DNA of 64,000 bases from Uruburuella testudinis (GTDB lineage: Bacteria > Pseudomonadota > Gammaproteobacteria > Burkholderiales > Neisseriaceae), in the NCBI RefSeq assembly GCF_022870865.1, contig NZ_CP091508.1, positions 2,885,124 through 2,949,123 on the forward strand. The letters are read 5' to 3'. The notes under the pieces are model-generated. The model saw nothing but the letters and a program-made list of their open reading frames with translations. It had not been told where the DNA came from and ran no database searches. Below, in pieces: positions 17,880 to 30,412 of this stretch. Made by a program: the position numbers and the translations under genes. Positions within the stretch are counted from its first letter, which is position 1. Every line of letters begins with the position of its first letter.

Positions 17880-18142
17880 ATGCTTAAGCGCTTGAAACAC
17901 AGAGGGCTTGAAAATTCTTTACCCGTGGCAACCAAGCAGGCATTCAGCCTGCTCACGCACCCAAATATCAGCCTGCAACGAACCGCGCTCAAGCAGACTT
18001 ATACACGCCCCGGCTGAACTCTGCCCTTTAAGCGGTGATTTGAAAGGGCATTGGCTTATCAAAGTCAACAGCAACCAGCGGCCGAGCTTTACTTTATAAC
18101 GGCACCGATGCCGAAATTGTGGATTATCAAAACCATCATTAG
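17880..18142 (+). pseudogene. higB: Decayed HigB-family toxin
   Basis: The reading begins ATG with MLKRLKHRGLEN, matching the HigB/RelE-type N-terminus. It then loses the family sequence, is frameshifted to a second frame that contains the hallmark LSGDLKGHWLIKV, and shifts again to a third frame that reads FYNGTDAEIVDYQNHH before TAG at 18140-18142. At least two frame changes and some lost sequence make an active mRNA interferase unlikely. It lies nine bases ahead of the intact antitoxin gene, the normal higBA order. Confidence 0.8.
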
Positions 18143-18151
18143 GAGCACATC

Positions 18152-18433
18152 ATGCGTATGCACAAGCCCGTTCATCCCGGCTGGGTATTGCGCGAATATC
18201 TGGGCGATACCAGTGTAACCGAAGCCGCCAAGCGCTTGGGCGTGACCCGCGCCGCCTTGTCGCGCATCCTCAACGGCAAAGCAGCCGTTTCTGCCGACAT
18301 GGCCGTGCGTCTGTCGATTTTGCTCGGCACCAGCAGTGAAATGTGGGCCGGCATGCAAACCCAATACGATTTATGGCAGGCCGAGCAAAAACCGCACGAT
18401 TTCGTGGTGCCGCTGAATGTCGCCTCTGCCTGA
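18152..18433 (+). CDS. higA: HigA-family antitoxin / XRE repressor
   Basis: This 93-residue protein begins with the HigA-specific lead (KPVHPGWVLREYLG) followed by a lambda-repressor-like helix-turn-helix: VTEAAKRLGVTRAALSRILNGKAAVSADMA, split over residues 20-49. It should bind the palindrome at 17835-17856 and repress its own promoter. AGGAG overlapping the toxin stop gives a strong ribosome site six bases before the ATG. The partner toxin is broken, so this is an orphan antitoxin that may now act only as a regulator. Confidence 0.9.
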   Translation: MRMHKPVHPGWVLREYLGDTSVTEAAKRLGVTRAALSRILNGKAAVSADMAVRLSILLGTSSEMWAGMQTQYDLWQAEQKPHDFVVPLNVASA

Positions 18434-18549
18434 ACCTTTCAGACGGCCTCAATCTCCGCCGCACAACTTGTTTTCCCGCTCAACACACCCACTTTATCAA
18501 TATTAACGAGGCCGTCTGAAACAGGCCGTCTGAAAAGAAAGCAACAACC

Positions 18550-18789
18550 ATGCAAGCCACCGTTTATTTGGAAGACCACGAATACATCGCCCTGTGCGAT
18601 TTGCTCAAACTTGCCGGCCTGGCCGACAGCGGCGGCCAAGCCAAAGCCGCCATTGCAGAGGGGCAGGTGTTGCGCAACGGTGAAGTGGAAACCCGCAAAA
18701 CCGCCAAAATACGCGGCGGCGAAATCATCGAATTCAACGGCGCAGTGCTGGAAGTGGAAAACGGCTATGACCCGGAAACTGAAGCCTGA
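18550..18789 (+). CDS. RNA-binding S4 domain protein (YbcJ-like)
   Basis: This 79-residue protein is essentially one S4 domain: IALCDLLKLAGLADSGGQAK, IAEGQVLRNGEVETRKTAKI and GEIIEFNGAVLEV. It probably binds structured RNA such as rRNA or tRNA. Two DUS copies precede it. Its end overlaps, in another frame, a possible start of the small Oxidored-like gene, and the three genes up to the PHP protein are packed head to tail. Confidence 0.88.
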   Translation: MQATVYLEDHEYIALCDLLKLAGLADSGGQAKAAIAEGQVLRNGEVETRKTAKIRGGEIIEFNGAVLEVENGYDPETEA

Positions 18790-18973
18790 AGATTTAATGC
18801 CCGAGCCGGTGCGCCCCGAGTCGTGGGAATGCTGCGGCAGCGACTGCGGCGACGCCTGCATCCAAACCATTTATTGGCACGAAAAAGCCAAATACGATGC
18901 ACAGCAGCGCGAATGGAAAGTACAACAGGAAGCAGCAAAAAACGAAGGCCGTCTGAAAGATAACCATGATTGA
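18767..18973 (+). CDS. Small Oxidored-like domain protein
   Basis: This 68-residue protein carries the Oxidored-like motif: proline-glutamate-rich lead PEPVRPESWECCG, cysteines in ECCGSDCGDAC, then an aromatic-charged helix with WHEKAKYDAQQREW. The cysteine cluster suggests metal binding; function is unknown. The ATG at 18767 lies inside the S4 gene end. A second in-frame ATG at 18797 gives 58 residues and is an equally possible start. It overlaps the next gene by eight bases, so coupling is likely. Confidence 0.7.
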   Translation: MTRKLKPEDLMPEPVRPESWECCGSDCGDACIQTIYWHEKAKYDAQQREWKVQQEAAKNEGRLKDNHD

Positions 18974-19802
18974 TTTACACTGCCACTCCACCGTTTCAGA
19001 CGGCATGTTAAGCCCGCGCGAAGTGGTGCGGTTGGCGCACCGCAACGGCTGCACCCTGCTCGCACTCACCGACCACGACCACACCGGCGGGCTGGCCGAA
19101 GCGCGCGCCGAAGCCCAAACACTGGGCTTGCGCCTGATTAACGGCGTGGAAATATCGGTGACCTGGCGGCACCGCAGCGTGCATATTGTCGGGCTGGATT
19201 TCGACGAACACAACGAAGCGCTGCAAAACCTGCTCGCCCACGTGCGCAAAGGCCGTCTGAACCGCCTGGCCGCGATTGCCGCCAAGCTGGAAAAGAAAGG
19301 CATCACCGGCGCTTATGATGGCGCACTCGCCTTGGCCGCCAACCCCGAAATGGTCAGCCGCACCCACATCGCCGAATATTTAATCCACAGCGGCCACGTG
19401 CGCAACAAGCAGCAGGCATTTACCAGATATCTGGGCGAGGGCAAACCCGCCAGCGTGGCGCACGACTGGGCTTCACTGCCGGACTGCGTGGCCGCCATCA
19501 AAGGCGCGGGCGGCCTGGCCGTGATTGCCCACCCGATGCGCTACGGCTTTTCCGCCACCGCCAAACGCAATTTATTTGAAGAATTTAAAGCACTCGGCGG
19601 CAACGGCATCGAAGTGCACAGCGGCAATTGCGATAAAAACGATCGCTTGAACTACGCGCTGCTGGCCGAACGCTTCGGCTTGATGGCAAGCTGCGGCAGC
19701 GATTTCCACCGCTTGGGCGACTACAGCGGCGGTGTATTGGGCGCCTGCCCCGAATTGCCGCCGGGCTGCAAACCGGTGTGGGAAAGTTTTCAGACGGCCT
19801 GA
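18966..19802 (+). CDS. rnm: PHP-domain phosphoesterase (RNase AM / nucleoside bisphosphate phosphatase)
   Basis: This 278-residue trinuclear-metal PHP enzyme, related to E. coli YciV/Rnm, hydrolyses 3',5'-nucleotide bisphosphates and trims RNA 5' ends. The metal ligands are in MIDLHCHSTVSDG, LALTDHDHTGG, INGVEIS, VSRTHIAEYL, VIAHPMRYG, IEVHSGN and SCGSDFHRLG. Length is typical. The GAAGGCCGTCTGAAAG DUS just upstream may also provide ribosome-binding purines. It ends in a DUS fragment that encodes the last residues (FQTA). Confidence 0.9.
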   Translation: MIDLHCHSTVSDGMLSPREVVRLAHRNGCTLLALTDHDHTGGLAEARAEAQTLGLRLINGVEISVTWRHRSVHIVGLDFDEHNEALQNLLAHVRKGRLNRLAAIAAKLEKKGITGAYDGALALAANPEMVSRTHIAEYLIHSGHVRNKQQAFTRYLGEGKPASVAHDWASLPDCVAAIKGAGGLAVIAHPMRYGFSATAKRNLFEEFKALGGNGIEVHSGNCDKNDRLNYALLAERFGLMASCGSDFHRLGDYSGGVLGACPELPPGCKPVWESFQTA

Positions 19803-19902
19803 ATTTTCAAAAGGCTTAATAAGGGCTTCCCGGCTATTGGGTTGATGGGGCATTTTGTCATTCACACCCATCAACGATATTGGGAAACTCAAGGAAACGA
19901 TG

Positions 19903-20529
19903 ATGAAAAAACTGTTTCTCACCGCTTACTTTGCCCGCACTGCCGACTTGCTGCCGCCGTTTGCCGGCGATTGCTCCGGCCGCCGCGTCTGCTTCATCCC
20001 TACCGCCGCCATCCCCGAAGCTGTGGATTTTTATGTGGACGAAGGCAGAGCGGCTCTGGAAAAGCTGGGCATGACGGTTGATATACTGGATGTGGCCGCC
20101 GAGCCCGCCGCCGTGATTGCCGCCAAACTGCATCATTGCGATTGTATCTATGTGTCCGGCGGTAACACTTTCTTCCTGCTGCAAGCGTTGCATAAAAAGC
20201 AGGCGGGCGAAATGCTGGCGGCACAAATCAGCGCAGGCAAGCTCTATATCGGCGAATCGGCGGGGGCGGTGATTTTGGCGCCAAGCGTTGATTATATGCG
20301 CGCAATAGACGATGCGGGGGCGGCGGAGCAGACAATTTCCACAGGCTTGCAGATATTGGATATTTACCCCTTACCGCACTACGGTGAGTTTCCGTTTGCC
20401 GAAGCCACCGCAGAGATTATCCAAAACTATGGCCGCAAATTGGCCATTTGCCCGATAAACAACGGGCAAGTAATTTTAGTCAGCGGTCAGCAATTTGTTG
20501 TCAAAAGCATAATAAATGCCCATTCATAA
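19903..20529 (+). CDS. Peptidase S51-like / type 1 glutamine amidotransferase-like protein
   Basis: This 208-residue protein belongs to the dipeptidase E-like S51 group. It has an N-terminal beta strand (KKLFLTAYFA), CIYVSGGNTFFLLQAL for the oxyanion region, and the nucleophile elbow GESAGAVIL. The paired His region is near YPLPHYGEF. Such enzymes cleave Asp-X dipeptides or act as peptidase homologues of unknown substrate. AAGGA lies seven bases before the second of two adjacent ATGs (19903). The last codons and stop (AATGCCCATTCATAA) coincide with a Correia-like element end, which may have changed the original C-terminus. Confidence 0.83.
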   Translation: MKKLFLTAYFARTADLLPPFAGDCSGRRVCFIPTAAIPEAVDFYVDEGRAALEKLGMTVDILDVAAEPAAVIAAKLHHCDCIYVSGGNTFFLLQALHKKQAGEMLAAQISAGKLYIGESAGAVILAPSVDYMRAIDDAGAAEQTISTGLQILDIYPLPHYGEFPFAEATAEIIQNYGRKLAICPINNGQVILVSGQQFVVKSIINAHS

Positions 20530-20626
20530 ATGCAGTCAGGTAATTTTATGAACGGCATCACCCACTTTCAGACGGCCACTCAACAAACCAAAAGCCGTCT
20601 GAAAATAAAATAAAAGGAACCTTATC

Positions 20627-21247
20627 ATGGCACAATTTTTCGCCATCCACCCCGACACCCCGCAAGAGCGGCTGGTCAAACAGGCGGCAGACATCATCAG
20701 AAAAGGCGGCGTGGCGGTCTACCCCACCGACTCCTGCTACGCACTCGGCTGCCAAATCGGTGACAAAACCGCCATGGAACGGATTTTACAAATCCGCAAA
20801 ATCGACCTCAAACACCACCTCACGCTGATGTGCGCCGACTTGAGCGAATTGGGCACTTACGCCAAAGTGGACAACAGCCAATTCCGCCAGCTCAAAGCCG
20901 CCACCCCCGGCAGCTATACCTTTATCATGCAGGCCACCAAAGAAGTGCCCAACCGCACCCTGCACCCCAAACGCAAAACCATCGGCCTGCGCGTGCCCGA
21001 CAATAAAATCGCACTGGCCTTATTACAGGAATTGGGCGAACCCATGCTCAGCTGCACGCTGATGCTGCCCGAAGACGAAGAGCCGCTCACCGACCCCTAT
21101 GAAATCCGCGACCGCCTCGAACATGCGGTAGATGTGATTATCGACGGCGGCTGGTGCGGAACCGAGCCGACCACCGTCATCGACATGACCGACGGCATCG
21201 AGTTGGTGCGCGAGGGCAAGGGCGACAAAACCTTGTTTGGATTGTAA
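20627..21247 (+). CDS. yciO: L-threonylcarbamoyladenylate synthase family protein YciO
   Basis: This 206-residue Sua5/YciO/YrdC-fold protein has the motifs GGVAVYPTDSCYALGCQIG, RIDLKHHLTLMCADLSEL-like and KTIGLRVPDN. Paralogue TsaC makes threonylcarbamoyl-AMP for t6A tRNA; YciO members have the fold but their in vivo role is less certain. The N-terminus MAQFFAIHPDTPQERLVKQ is YciO-specific. AAAAGGAACC precedes the ATG. Two DUS lie upstream and one directly after the stop. Confidence 0.9.
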   Translation: MAQFFAIHPDTPQERLVKQAADIIRKGGVAVYPTDSCYALGCQIGDKTAMERILQIRKIDLKHHLTLMCADLSELGTYAKVDNSQFRQLKAATPGSYTFIMQATKEVPNRTLHPKRKTIGLRVPDNKIALALLQELGEPMLSCTLMLPEDEEPLTDPYEIRDRLEHAVDVIIDGGWCGTEPTTVIDMTDGIELVREGKGDKTLFGL

Positions 21248-21746
21248 AGGCCGTCTGAAAACACAGATTCGATTCATGGAACGAATACAGGCAAAACAGC
21301 ACCTTTAGCGCAATGCTTACCGACTGTATCTTGGCCGCCGCATCTTTAAGGTATCGGCTACGCTTAGATCAGGTGCCGCAATTAACGCAGGGCCGGAAGC
21401 CCGTCTGGATTTGACCGACATTATTCGGCCTGAATAAGCGCAGCTGCCATCCAAGCATCAGGCGGTTGCCATGTATCGTGAATGAATTGGCGGCGAGCCG
21501 AAGACAGTACAGGCAGTACGAGCTTAACTTATACCCATTCACAAAAGTAAGCGAACAAAGCGGCGAGCCGCAGACAGCACACACGCACGGGGCTGCTTGA
21601 CTTGGTGCTTCAACACCTTAGCGGAACCGGTTCTCTTCGAGCTCAGGCGAACCCACCCTGTATTCGTTTAAAGCTCATTCTATGAGATTATTTTCAGACG
21701 GCCTCATCCCATAACAGGCCGTCTGAACACACACAAGGAAACTTTA
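21248..21746. repeat. Repeat-rich intergenic region with Correia-like core
   Basis: No gene is visible. An ATACCCATTCACAAAA end is at 21531-21546. Core-like sequence includes CTTGGTGCTTCAACACCTTAG (split as TTGGTGCTTCAACACC) at about 21603 and GGTTCTCTTCGAGCTCAGG at about 21629, both resembling the interior of the neisserial Correia element. A second core fragment with AAGACAGTACAGGCAGTACGA is at about 21500. Two DUS stand at the right end before the protease gene. Confidence 0.55.
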
Positions 21747-22397
21747 ATGGGCAATTTCAATTTAGGCATATTTTTATTGGCCGTATTGCCGGTATTGCTG
21801 GCAATTACCGTACACGAAGCAGCTCACGGCTATGCCGCGCGGTATTACGGCGACCGCACCGCCGAGCAGCTCGGGCGGCTCACCCTCAACCCACTGGCAC
21901 ACATCGACCCCATCGGCACCATCGTGGTGCCGGCAGTGATGTTTTTCACCACCGGTTTTATGTTCGGCTGGGCCAAACCCGTGCCGGTGGTTACCCGAAA
22001 CCTGCGCGATACCCGCATCGGCATGCGCATGGTGGCCATTGCCGGGCCGGCATCGAATTTTGCCATGATGTTCGGCTGGGCCGTGCTGATGATGCTCTCC
22101 CCGCTGGTGCCCGAAAGCTTCCAATATCCGATGCGGCAGATGGCCACTTTCGGCGTAACCATTAATGCCGTGCTGTTTGTATTAAACATGCTGCCGATTC
22201 TGCCGCTCGATGGCGGCCGCTTTGTCGATACCTTTCTGCCGGCCAAGGCATCCTACAGTTTCCGCAAAATCGAACCCTACGGCATGTGGATTCTGATTGC
22301 ACTCTTATTTACCGGCATGCTCAACAAAATCATGCAACCGTTTTTGGCCGTAGTGCTGGGCTTGGTGCAAAGCTTTATCCGACTACTGGGTGGTTAG
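21747..22397 (+). CDS. Site-2 protease family (M50) membrane metalloprotease
   Basis: This 216-residue inner-membrane zinc protease has zinc ligands in HEAAHGYA (residues about 23-30) and NMLPILPLDGGR with the distal Asp. There are about five or six membrane segments: near 5-24, 60-80, 95-118, 131-150 and 175-210. No PDZ domain is present, so it belongs to the compact group related to YwhC and Mycobacterium Rv-type S2P homologues and not to RseP. Its substrates are unknown. AAGGAA precedes the ATG, and a DUS-pair hairpin follows. Confidence 0.88.
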   Translation: MGNFNLGIFLLAVLPVLLAITVHEAAHGYAARYYGDRTAEQLGRLTLNPLAHIDPIGTIVVPAVMFFTTGFMFGWAKPVPVVTRNLRDTRIGMRMVAIAGPASNFAMMFGWAVLMMLSPLVPESFQYPMRQMATFGVTINAVLFVLNMLPILPLDGGRFVDTFLPAKASYSFRKIEPYGMWILIALLFTGMLNKIMQPFLAVVLGLVQSFIRLLGG

Positions 22398-22411
22398 CCC
22401 ACATTGATTCA

Positions 22412-22456
22412 ATCTAAGGCCGTCTGAAAACTTGATATTTTCAGACGGCCTTAGAT
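22412..22456. terminator. DUS-pair hairpin terminator
   Basis: Inverted DUS copies form a stem of about 19 bp (arms 22412-22430 and 22438-22456). It includes the stop codon of the convergent IS30 remnant and ends the M50 protease transcript. Confidence 0.8.
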
Positions 22457-22845
22457 TTGCATTTCAAATGCAACACTTGGAAGTAAAGGTTTAAACACCC
22501 CCAAAAATAAAGCACTGGGCGTTTCATAGCCAAGTTTTTTCTCGGACGGTGGTTCAACGCATCCTGAACAGCCTTAATCTGGCGCTTACTGAACAACCTG
22601 AAAGCCGTTTTCTTTGGAAAGTATTGGCGGATAAGGCCGTTGGTGTTTTCATTGCAGCCCTTTTCCCATAAGTGATAGGGGCGGCAGAAATAAGTTTGGG
22701 CGCCTAATGCCTCGACCACTTTCTTGTGACGGTAAAATTCCTTGCCGTTATCCATGGTAATGGTCAAGACCCGGTTTTGGTGTTTTCTCAATACGCGAAT
22801 GATGGCTTTTTTCGTATCTTCCGCTTTGAAATTTCCCATCTTTTC
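22451..22845 (-). pseudogene. IS30-family transposase, 5'-truncated and frameshifted
   Basis: The minus-strand translation shows the catalytic C-terminal part of an IS30 transposase: ITMDNGKEF with a DDE Asp, the stretch CRPYHLWEKGCNENTNG, and IRQYFPKKT. The N-terminal DNA-binding half is missing. A one-base loss in an A6 run (22535-22540) moves the end out of frame; adding one A gives RPRKKLGYETPSALF and a stop at 22451-22453. Truncation coincides with the left end of the IS630 copy at about 22845. Confidence 0.85.
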
Positions 22846-22889
22846 AATGATATAATCAAAAAAAACAAAACCAGTACAATAGAAAAACC

Positions 22890-23727
22890 ATGGCATACTC
22901 AAAAGATTACCGACAAATGATATTAGCAAAGCTCGAATCAGGTGAAACCTATCGAGCTTTAGCCGCTGAATTCAACATCAGTAAAAGCACCATACAAAAC
23001 TGGAAGAAGCAGCCTGAGCGAAAAATAGTAACCACCCGTCACTCCAAAATCGATATGGAAAAGTTACGCCAAGATGTAGTGCAGTATCCCGACCATTATC
23101 AAAGAGAGAGAGCCGTCCGCTTTAACTGCACGCAACGGGCAATCGGCATTGCATTGAAACGGTTGAAGATTACTCAAAAAAAAGACCTTGAAACATCCTC
23201 GGGCTGATAAAGCAAAACGCCGTTGTTTCAGTCAGCAGCTCGCACGTTACGAACAAGATGGCAGACCGATTACCTATCTTGACGAAAGTGGCTTCAAATC
23301 CAACGATTACCGTCCCTATGGATACGCAACGAAAGGCGAAAAGTGTTACGGCACTGACAACCGGCAATTGAAAAACACCACCAATGCTATTGGCGCGATT
23401 CACGATAACCGGTTATTTTCGGTAGGTCTTTATAATTGCAGCATTGACAGTACCGTTTTCCATCACTGGGTTGAAATGCTACTGCTGCCAGAACTGCCTC
23501 CAAGCAGCGTGATCGTGATGGATAATGCCACATTTCATAAAAGACAGGATATTCAAGACTTGATTGAAAAAGCGGGGCATACGATTCTTTGGCTGCCTCC
23601 ATACAGCCCCGACCTAAATCCGATTGAGCAAACTTGGGCTTGGATTAAGCGGAAACGGCAAGATTGGAGGGTGGATTGTCTGGATACGCTGTTTTTCTAT
23701 TTCTTGTGGATTTGTGACAGTTTTTAA
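22890..23727 (+). mobile_element. IS630-family transposase in two frames
   Basis: Frame 1 (22890-23207) encodes a helix-turn-helix half beginning MAYSKDYRQMILAKLESGET with NISKSTIQNWKKQ. Frame 2 (to 23727) encodes the DDE catalytic half with YLDESGF, IVMDNATFHK and the IS630 hallmark PYSPDLNPIEQTW. The halves overlap at an A8 run (23176-23183). Removing one A fuses them into about 278 residues (TQKKTLKHPRADKAKR). Many IS630 elements express a fusion by slippage, so this copy could be active or simply mutated. Its insertion disrupts the IS30 remnant. Clear terminal inverted repeats were not identified. Confidence 0.85.
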
Positions 23728-23748
23728 TTTCTTCGACTATAGTTTTTT

Positions 23749-23938
23749 TCTTTGAAGATATTACAGAGGATGGCTTTAGGGGGCTGGGCGCACTCTTTCC
23801 AAACATCCCATTTCAACTGTGCCAATTCCACCAACAGCAAACCATCAGCAGCTATCTGCCGCACAAGCCGCAGCCCGATGCAGTAAAAGCCTTGAAGACA
23901 CGTTCAGACGGCATCGTTCAAGCAACGGAGCCGGTTTA
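23749..23938 (+). pseudogene. Fragment of a third transposase
   Basis: Frame 23749-23938 reads EDITEDGFRGLGALFPNIP followed by QLCQFHQQQTISSYLPHKPQ and a stop after DUS-encoded residues. The pattern DGxRGL...PxQxCQFHQ is that of an IS256/IS1249-type DDE transposase core. Both ends are missing, and a DUS has replaced the 3' part. No gene is seen in the remaining DNA up to 24115. Confidence 0.6.
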
Positions 23939-24115
23939 ACCGCGGTTTGAATAAATGGTATCAAACGTATCGCAATCATTGAAACGAAATAAGCCAAGGT
24001 GCCGCGGCAGCAACCCGGCGGGCACCGCCGCCAACACCCGGTATTGTGCAGCCGCCATTCCCCCCTAAAGCAAAGGCCGCCCGAACGGGCAGCCTTCAAA
24101 CAGCTAAACGCAGCA

Positions 24116-24406
24116 TCACGGCTTCTTAAGCGCAGGCTTGGCCTTCTTCGCCGCCGCCCCCGATACCGAAGCCTCATCCTTCAGACGGTTGTAAATACCG
24201 TCTCCGATCCCCTTCACGTTCTTCAGCTCCTCCACACTTTTGAAGTTGCCGTTGCGGCTGCGGTACTCTACAATCGCCGCCGCTTTCGAGGGGCCTATGC
24301 CCGGCAGGGCTTTGAGCTCTTCTTCCCCGGCGGTGTTGATGTTGACCGCCGCCAGCGAGAAGCCGGTGCTTATCAGCGCCAGTGCGCCCCAAATCAGTTT
24401 TTTCAT
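24116..24406 (-). CDS. comE: Competence protein ComEA (helix-hairpin-helix DNA-binding)
   Basis: This 96-residue exported DNA-binding protein is needed in Neisseria for uptake of transforming DNA into the periplasm. A signal peptide (MKKLIWGALALISTGFSLA) is followed by the ComEA domain with two helix-hairpin-helix motifs, LPGIGPSKAAAIVEYR and VKGIGDGIYNRL. The tail is Lys/Ala-rich. It lies on the same strand as, and 245 bases downstream of, the 5S rRNA gene. In gonococci comE is known in several copies, each behind an rRNA operon, so further copies are expected in this genome. Confidence 0.93.
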   Translation of the reverse strand: MKKLIWGALALISTGFSLAAVNINTAGEEELKALPGIGPSKAAAIVEYRSRNGNFKSVEELKNVKGIGDGIYNRLKDEASVSGAAAKKAKPALKKP

Positions 24407-24613
24407 ATTGTTTTCCTTCGTAATGTTGTTCGGCCTTCACCGGCAGCCTCTGCTGCATGCCGGCATTTGTTTATGATAAGGGTATTTTTTGATGCGTTCA
24501 AATATTTTTACTGCATTAACGGTTATGTGCCCGAATATTGCGCCGGTTTGTCGCAATCGGGCAACAGCAAGAGGCTGTTGGGGCCGTCCACCCGCCAACC
24601 ACCCACAGAATAA

Positions 24614-24641
24614 AGCCCCGATACGTTTCCGTATCGGGGCT
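24614..24641 (-). terminator. rRNA operon terminator
   Basis: An 11 bp GC-rich perfect hairpin (AGCCCCGATAC, six-base loop, complement) followed on the minus strand by TTTATT lies ten bases after the 5S gene. Confidence 0.9.
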
Positions 24642-24650
24642 CTTGAATGG

Positions 24651-24766
24651 GTGTCTGGCAGTGACCTACTTTCACATGGGTATCCACACTATCATCGGCG
24701 CTGAGTCGTTTCACGGTCCTGTTCGGGATGGGAAGGCGTGGGACCAACTCGCTATGGCCGCCAGAC
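24651..24766 (-). rRNA. rrf: 5S ribosomal RNA
   Basis: The 116-base minus-strand sequence contains the hallmarks of 5S rRNA: GGCCATAGCGAGTTGGTCC at the start, CCATCCCGAACAGGACCGTG in the middle and GTAGGTCACTGCC near the 3' end, with paired termini (GTCTGGC/GCCAGAC). Confidence 0.95.
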
Positions 24767-24954
24767 TTAAACTGTACAAATTGCTAAAGCCGTCGCAACA
24801 TGGTCTCCCATCTTGCTTTATCAACATGAACCGAGGCGCGCTCTGGGCGCTGCGCCCGCTTCCAACAAGGGTAATGTGTATCGCATGTCCGTACTGCTGT
24901 ACGGCTCATGACTTCAGTAAGCTTTATCATCATTCGAAGTTCTTCAAATGATAG

Positions 24955-27845
<2,891 letters not shown>

Positions 27846-28303
27846 TCTATCATTTCAAGAACCTCATTGACTTCGCCCAACCTCCCGTTGACTAGGGGAC
27901 CGGACTTGAGGTGCCTACTTTGATAAAGCTTACTGCTTTGTTGTGTGATTCACTCTGCCTTTTGTGTTTCAGAGTGAATCCGATACAATCATCACCCAAA
28001 TTTTTGTGCTCCGATTGCTGCTGGGCTGTCGCCGGATATACCGGCTCTGCTTTTGCTGAAACGCATTCCGTTGCAACGGTTTGCGCTTCCAATCGAAACA
28101 ACATTGTCTTTGTTTGTTGATTTCGGCTTTCCAATTTGTTAAAGATCGATGCGTCTGCCGCCGCGGATTTTGCCCGGGCTTCAGAATAACTTCGCAAATC
28201 AAAATGAGCTGGCCATTATAACAGCCGCTTTCGCTCTGTCAATTAAAATAAGAAGCTGCCGCTTCTTTTTCCTTTTCCAACTCGCTTTGATTTGGGAAGC
28301 TTT
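27846..28303 (-). other. 16S-23S internal spacer, tRNA-Ala to 23S part
   Basis: This 458-base transcribed spacer precedes 23S. It should hold processing stems pairing with sequence after 23S: ACTTCGAATGATGATAAAGC-like sequence near 24920 mirrors AGTAAGCTTTATCAAAG near 27915. No other gene is seen. Confidence 0.6.
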
Positions 28304-28379
28304 TGGTGGAGGCAAACGGGATCGAACCGATGACCCCCTGCTTGCAAAGCAGGTGCTCTACCAACTGAGCTATGCCCCC
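28304..28379 (-). tRNA. tRNA-Ala (anticodon TGC)
   Basis: 76 bases with an encoded CCA. Acceptor GGGGGCA pairs with TGCCTCC, the D-arm has AGCTCAGTTGGTAGAGC, the anticodon loop is CTTTGCAAG and the T-arm GGTTCGATCCC. Confidence 0.97.
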
Positions 28380-28408
28380 AGTACCGGCCGTGCGGTGCTA
28401 CTTCTGTT

Positions 28409-28485
<77 letters not shown>

Positions 28486-28564
28486 AAGGCCTTTGCTTCT
28501 TTAATTCTGCATCTCTTCTACAGTTTACCGATAAGTGTGAATACGACAACGCCTCTTCTTTCTC

Positions 28565-30108
<1,544 letters not shown>

Positions 30109-30255
30109 AATCTCTAACTTTTTTTAACTTCTGGTCTGCTTCAAAGAAATAAACGAAGATATGTTAAAACATTTCTTGTCTATCTTTTTCAACAGTGTGA
30201 GGCGTCACCGCACTCACACTTATCGGTAATCTGTTTGTTAAAGAGCAAGAACGAA

Positions 30256-30283
30256 ATTATACAACACCCAATCTTCTTGTCAA
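30256..30283 (-). promoter_or_regulatory. rRNA operon promoter, proximal
   Basis: On the minus strand TTGACA (30283-30278), a 16-base spacer and TATAAT (30261-30256) form a near-consensus sigma-70 promoter about 150 bases before 16S. Confidence 0.85.
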
Positions 30284-30384
30284 CCGCAGAATCTAAAAAC
30301 TTTATCTATAAAGCCTTCTCAATCCCACCGTCCGTGCTATAATTATCAGTTCGTTTCGTCACCGCCGAAGCAGCGAAGAACCGA

Positions 30385-30412
30385 ACTATACCCCCTCCCC
30401 AAACACCGTCAA
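30385..30412 (-). promoter_or_regulatory. rRNA operon promoter, distal
   Basis: On the minus strand TTGACG (30412-30407), 16 bases and TATAGT (30390-30385) form a second promoter 129 bases upstream of the first, a tandem pair as in many rRNA operons. Confidence 0.75.

Noticed and set aside
16500..18017. A 505-codon plus-strand open frame antisense to dnaE
   Set aside because: It shadows dnaE in GC-rich DNA, has no family resemblance or ribosome site, and runs on into the higBA promoter region.
22535..22540. Programmed frameshift at A_AAA_AAC in the IS30 gene
   Set aside because: The heptamer is in the right phase, but the gene has lost its 5' half, so the site has no function to preserve; ordinary decay or a sequencing error is simpler.
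22412..24115. Prophage or genomic island border
   Set aside because: Only transposase pieces are present; no integrase, phage structural genes or tRNA-end duplication were seen.
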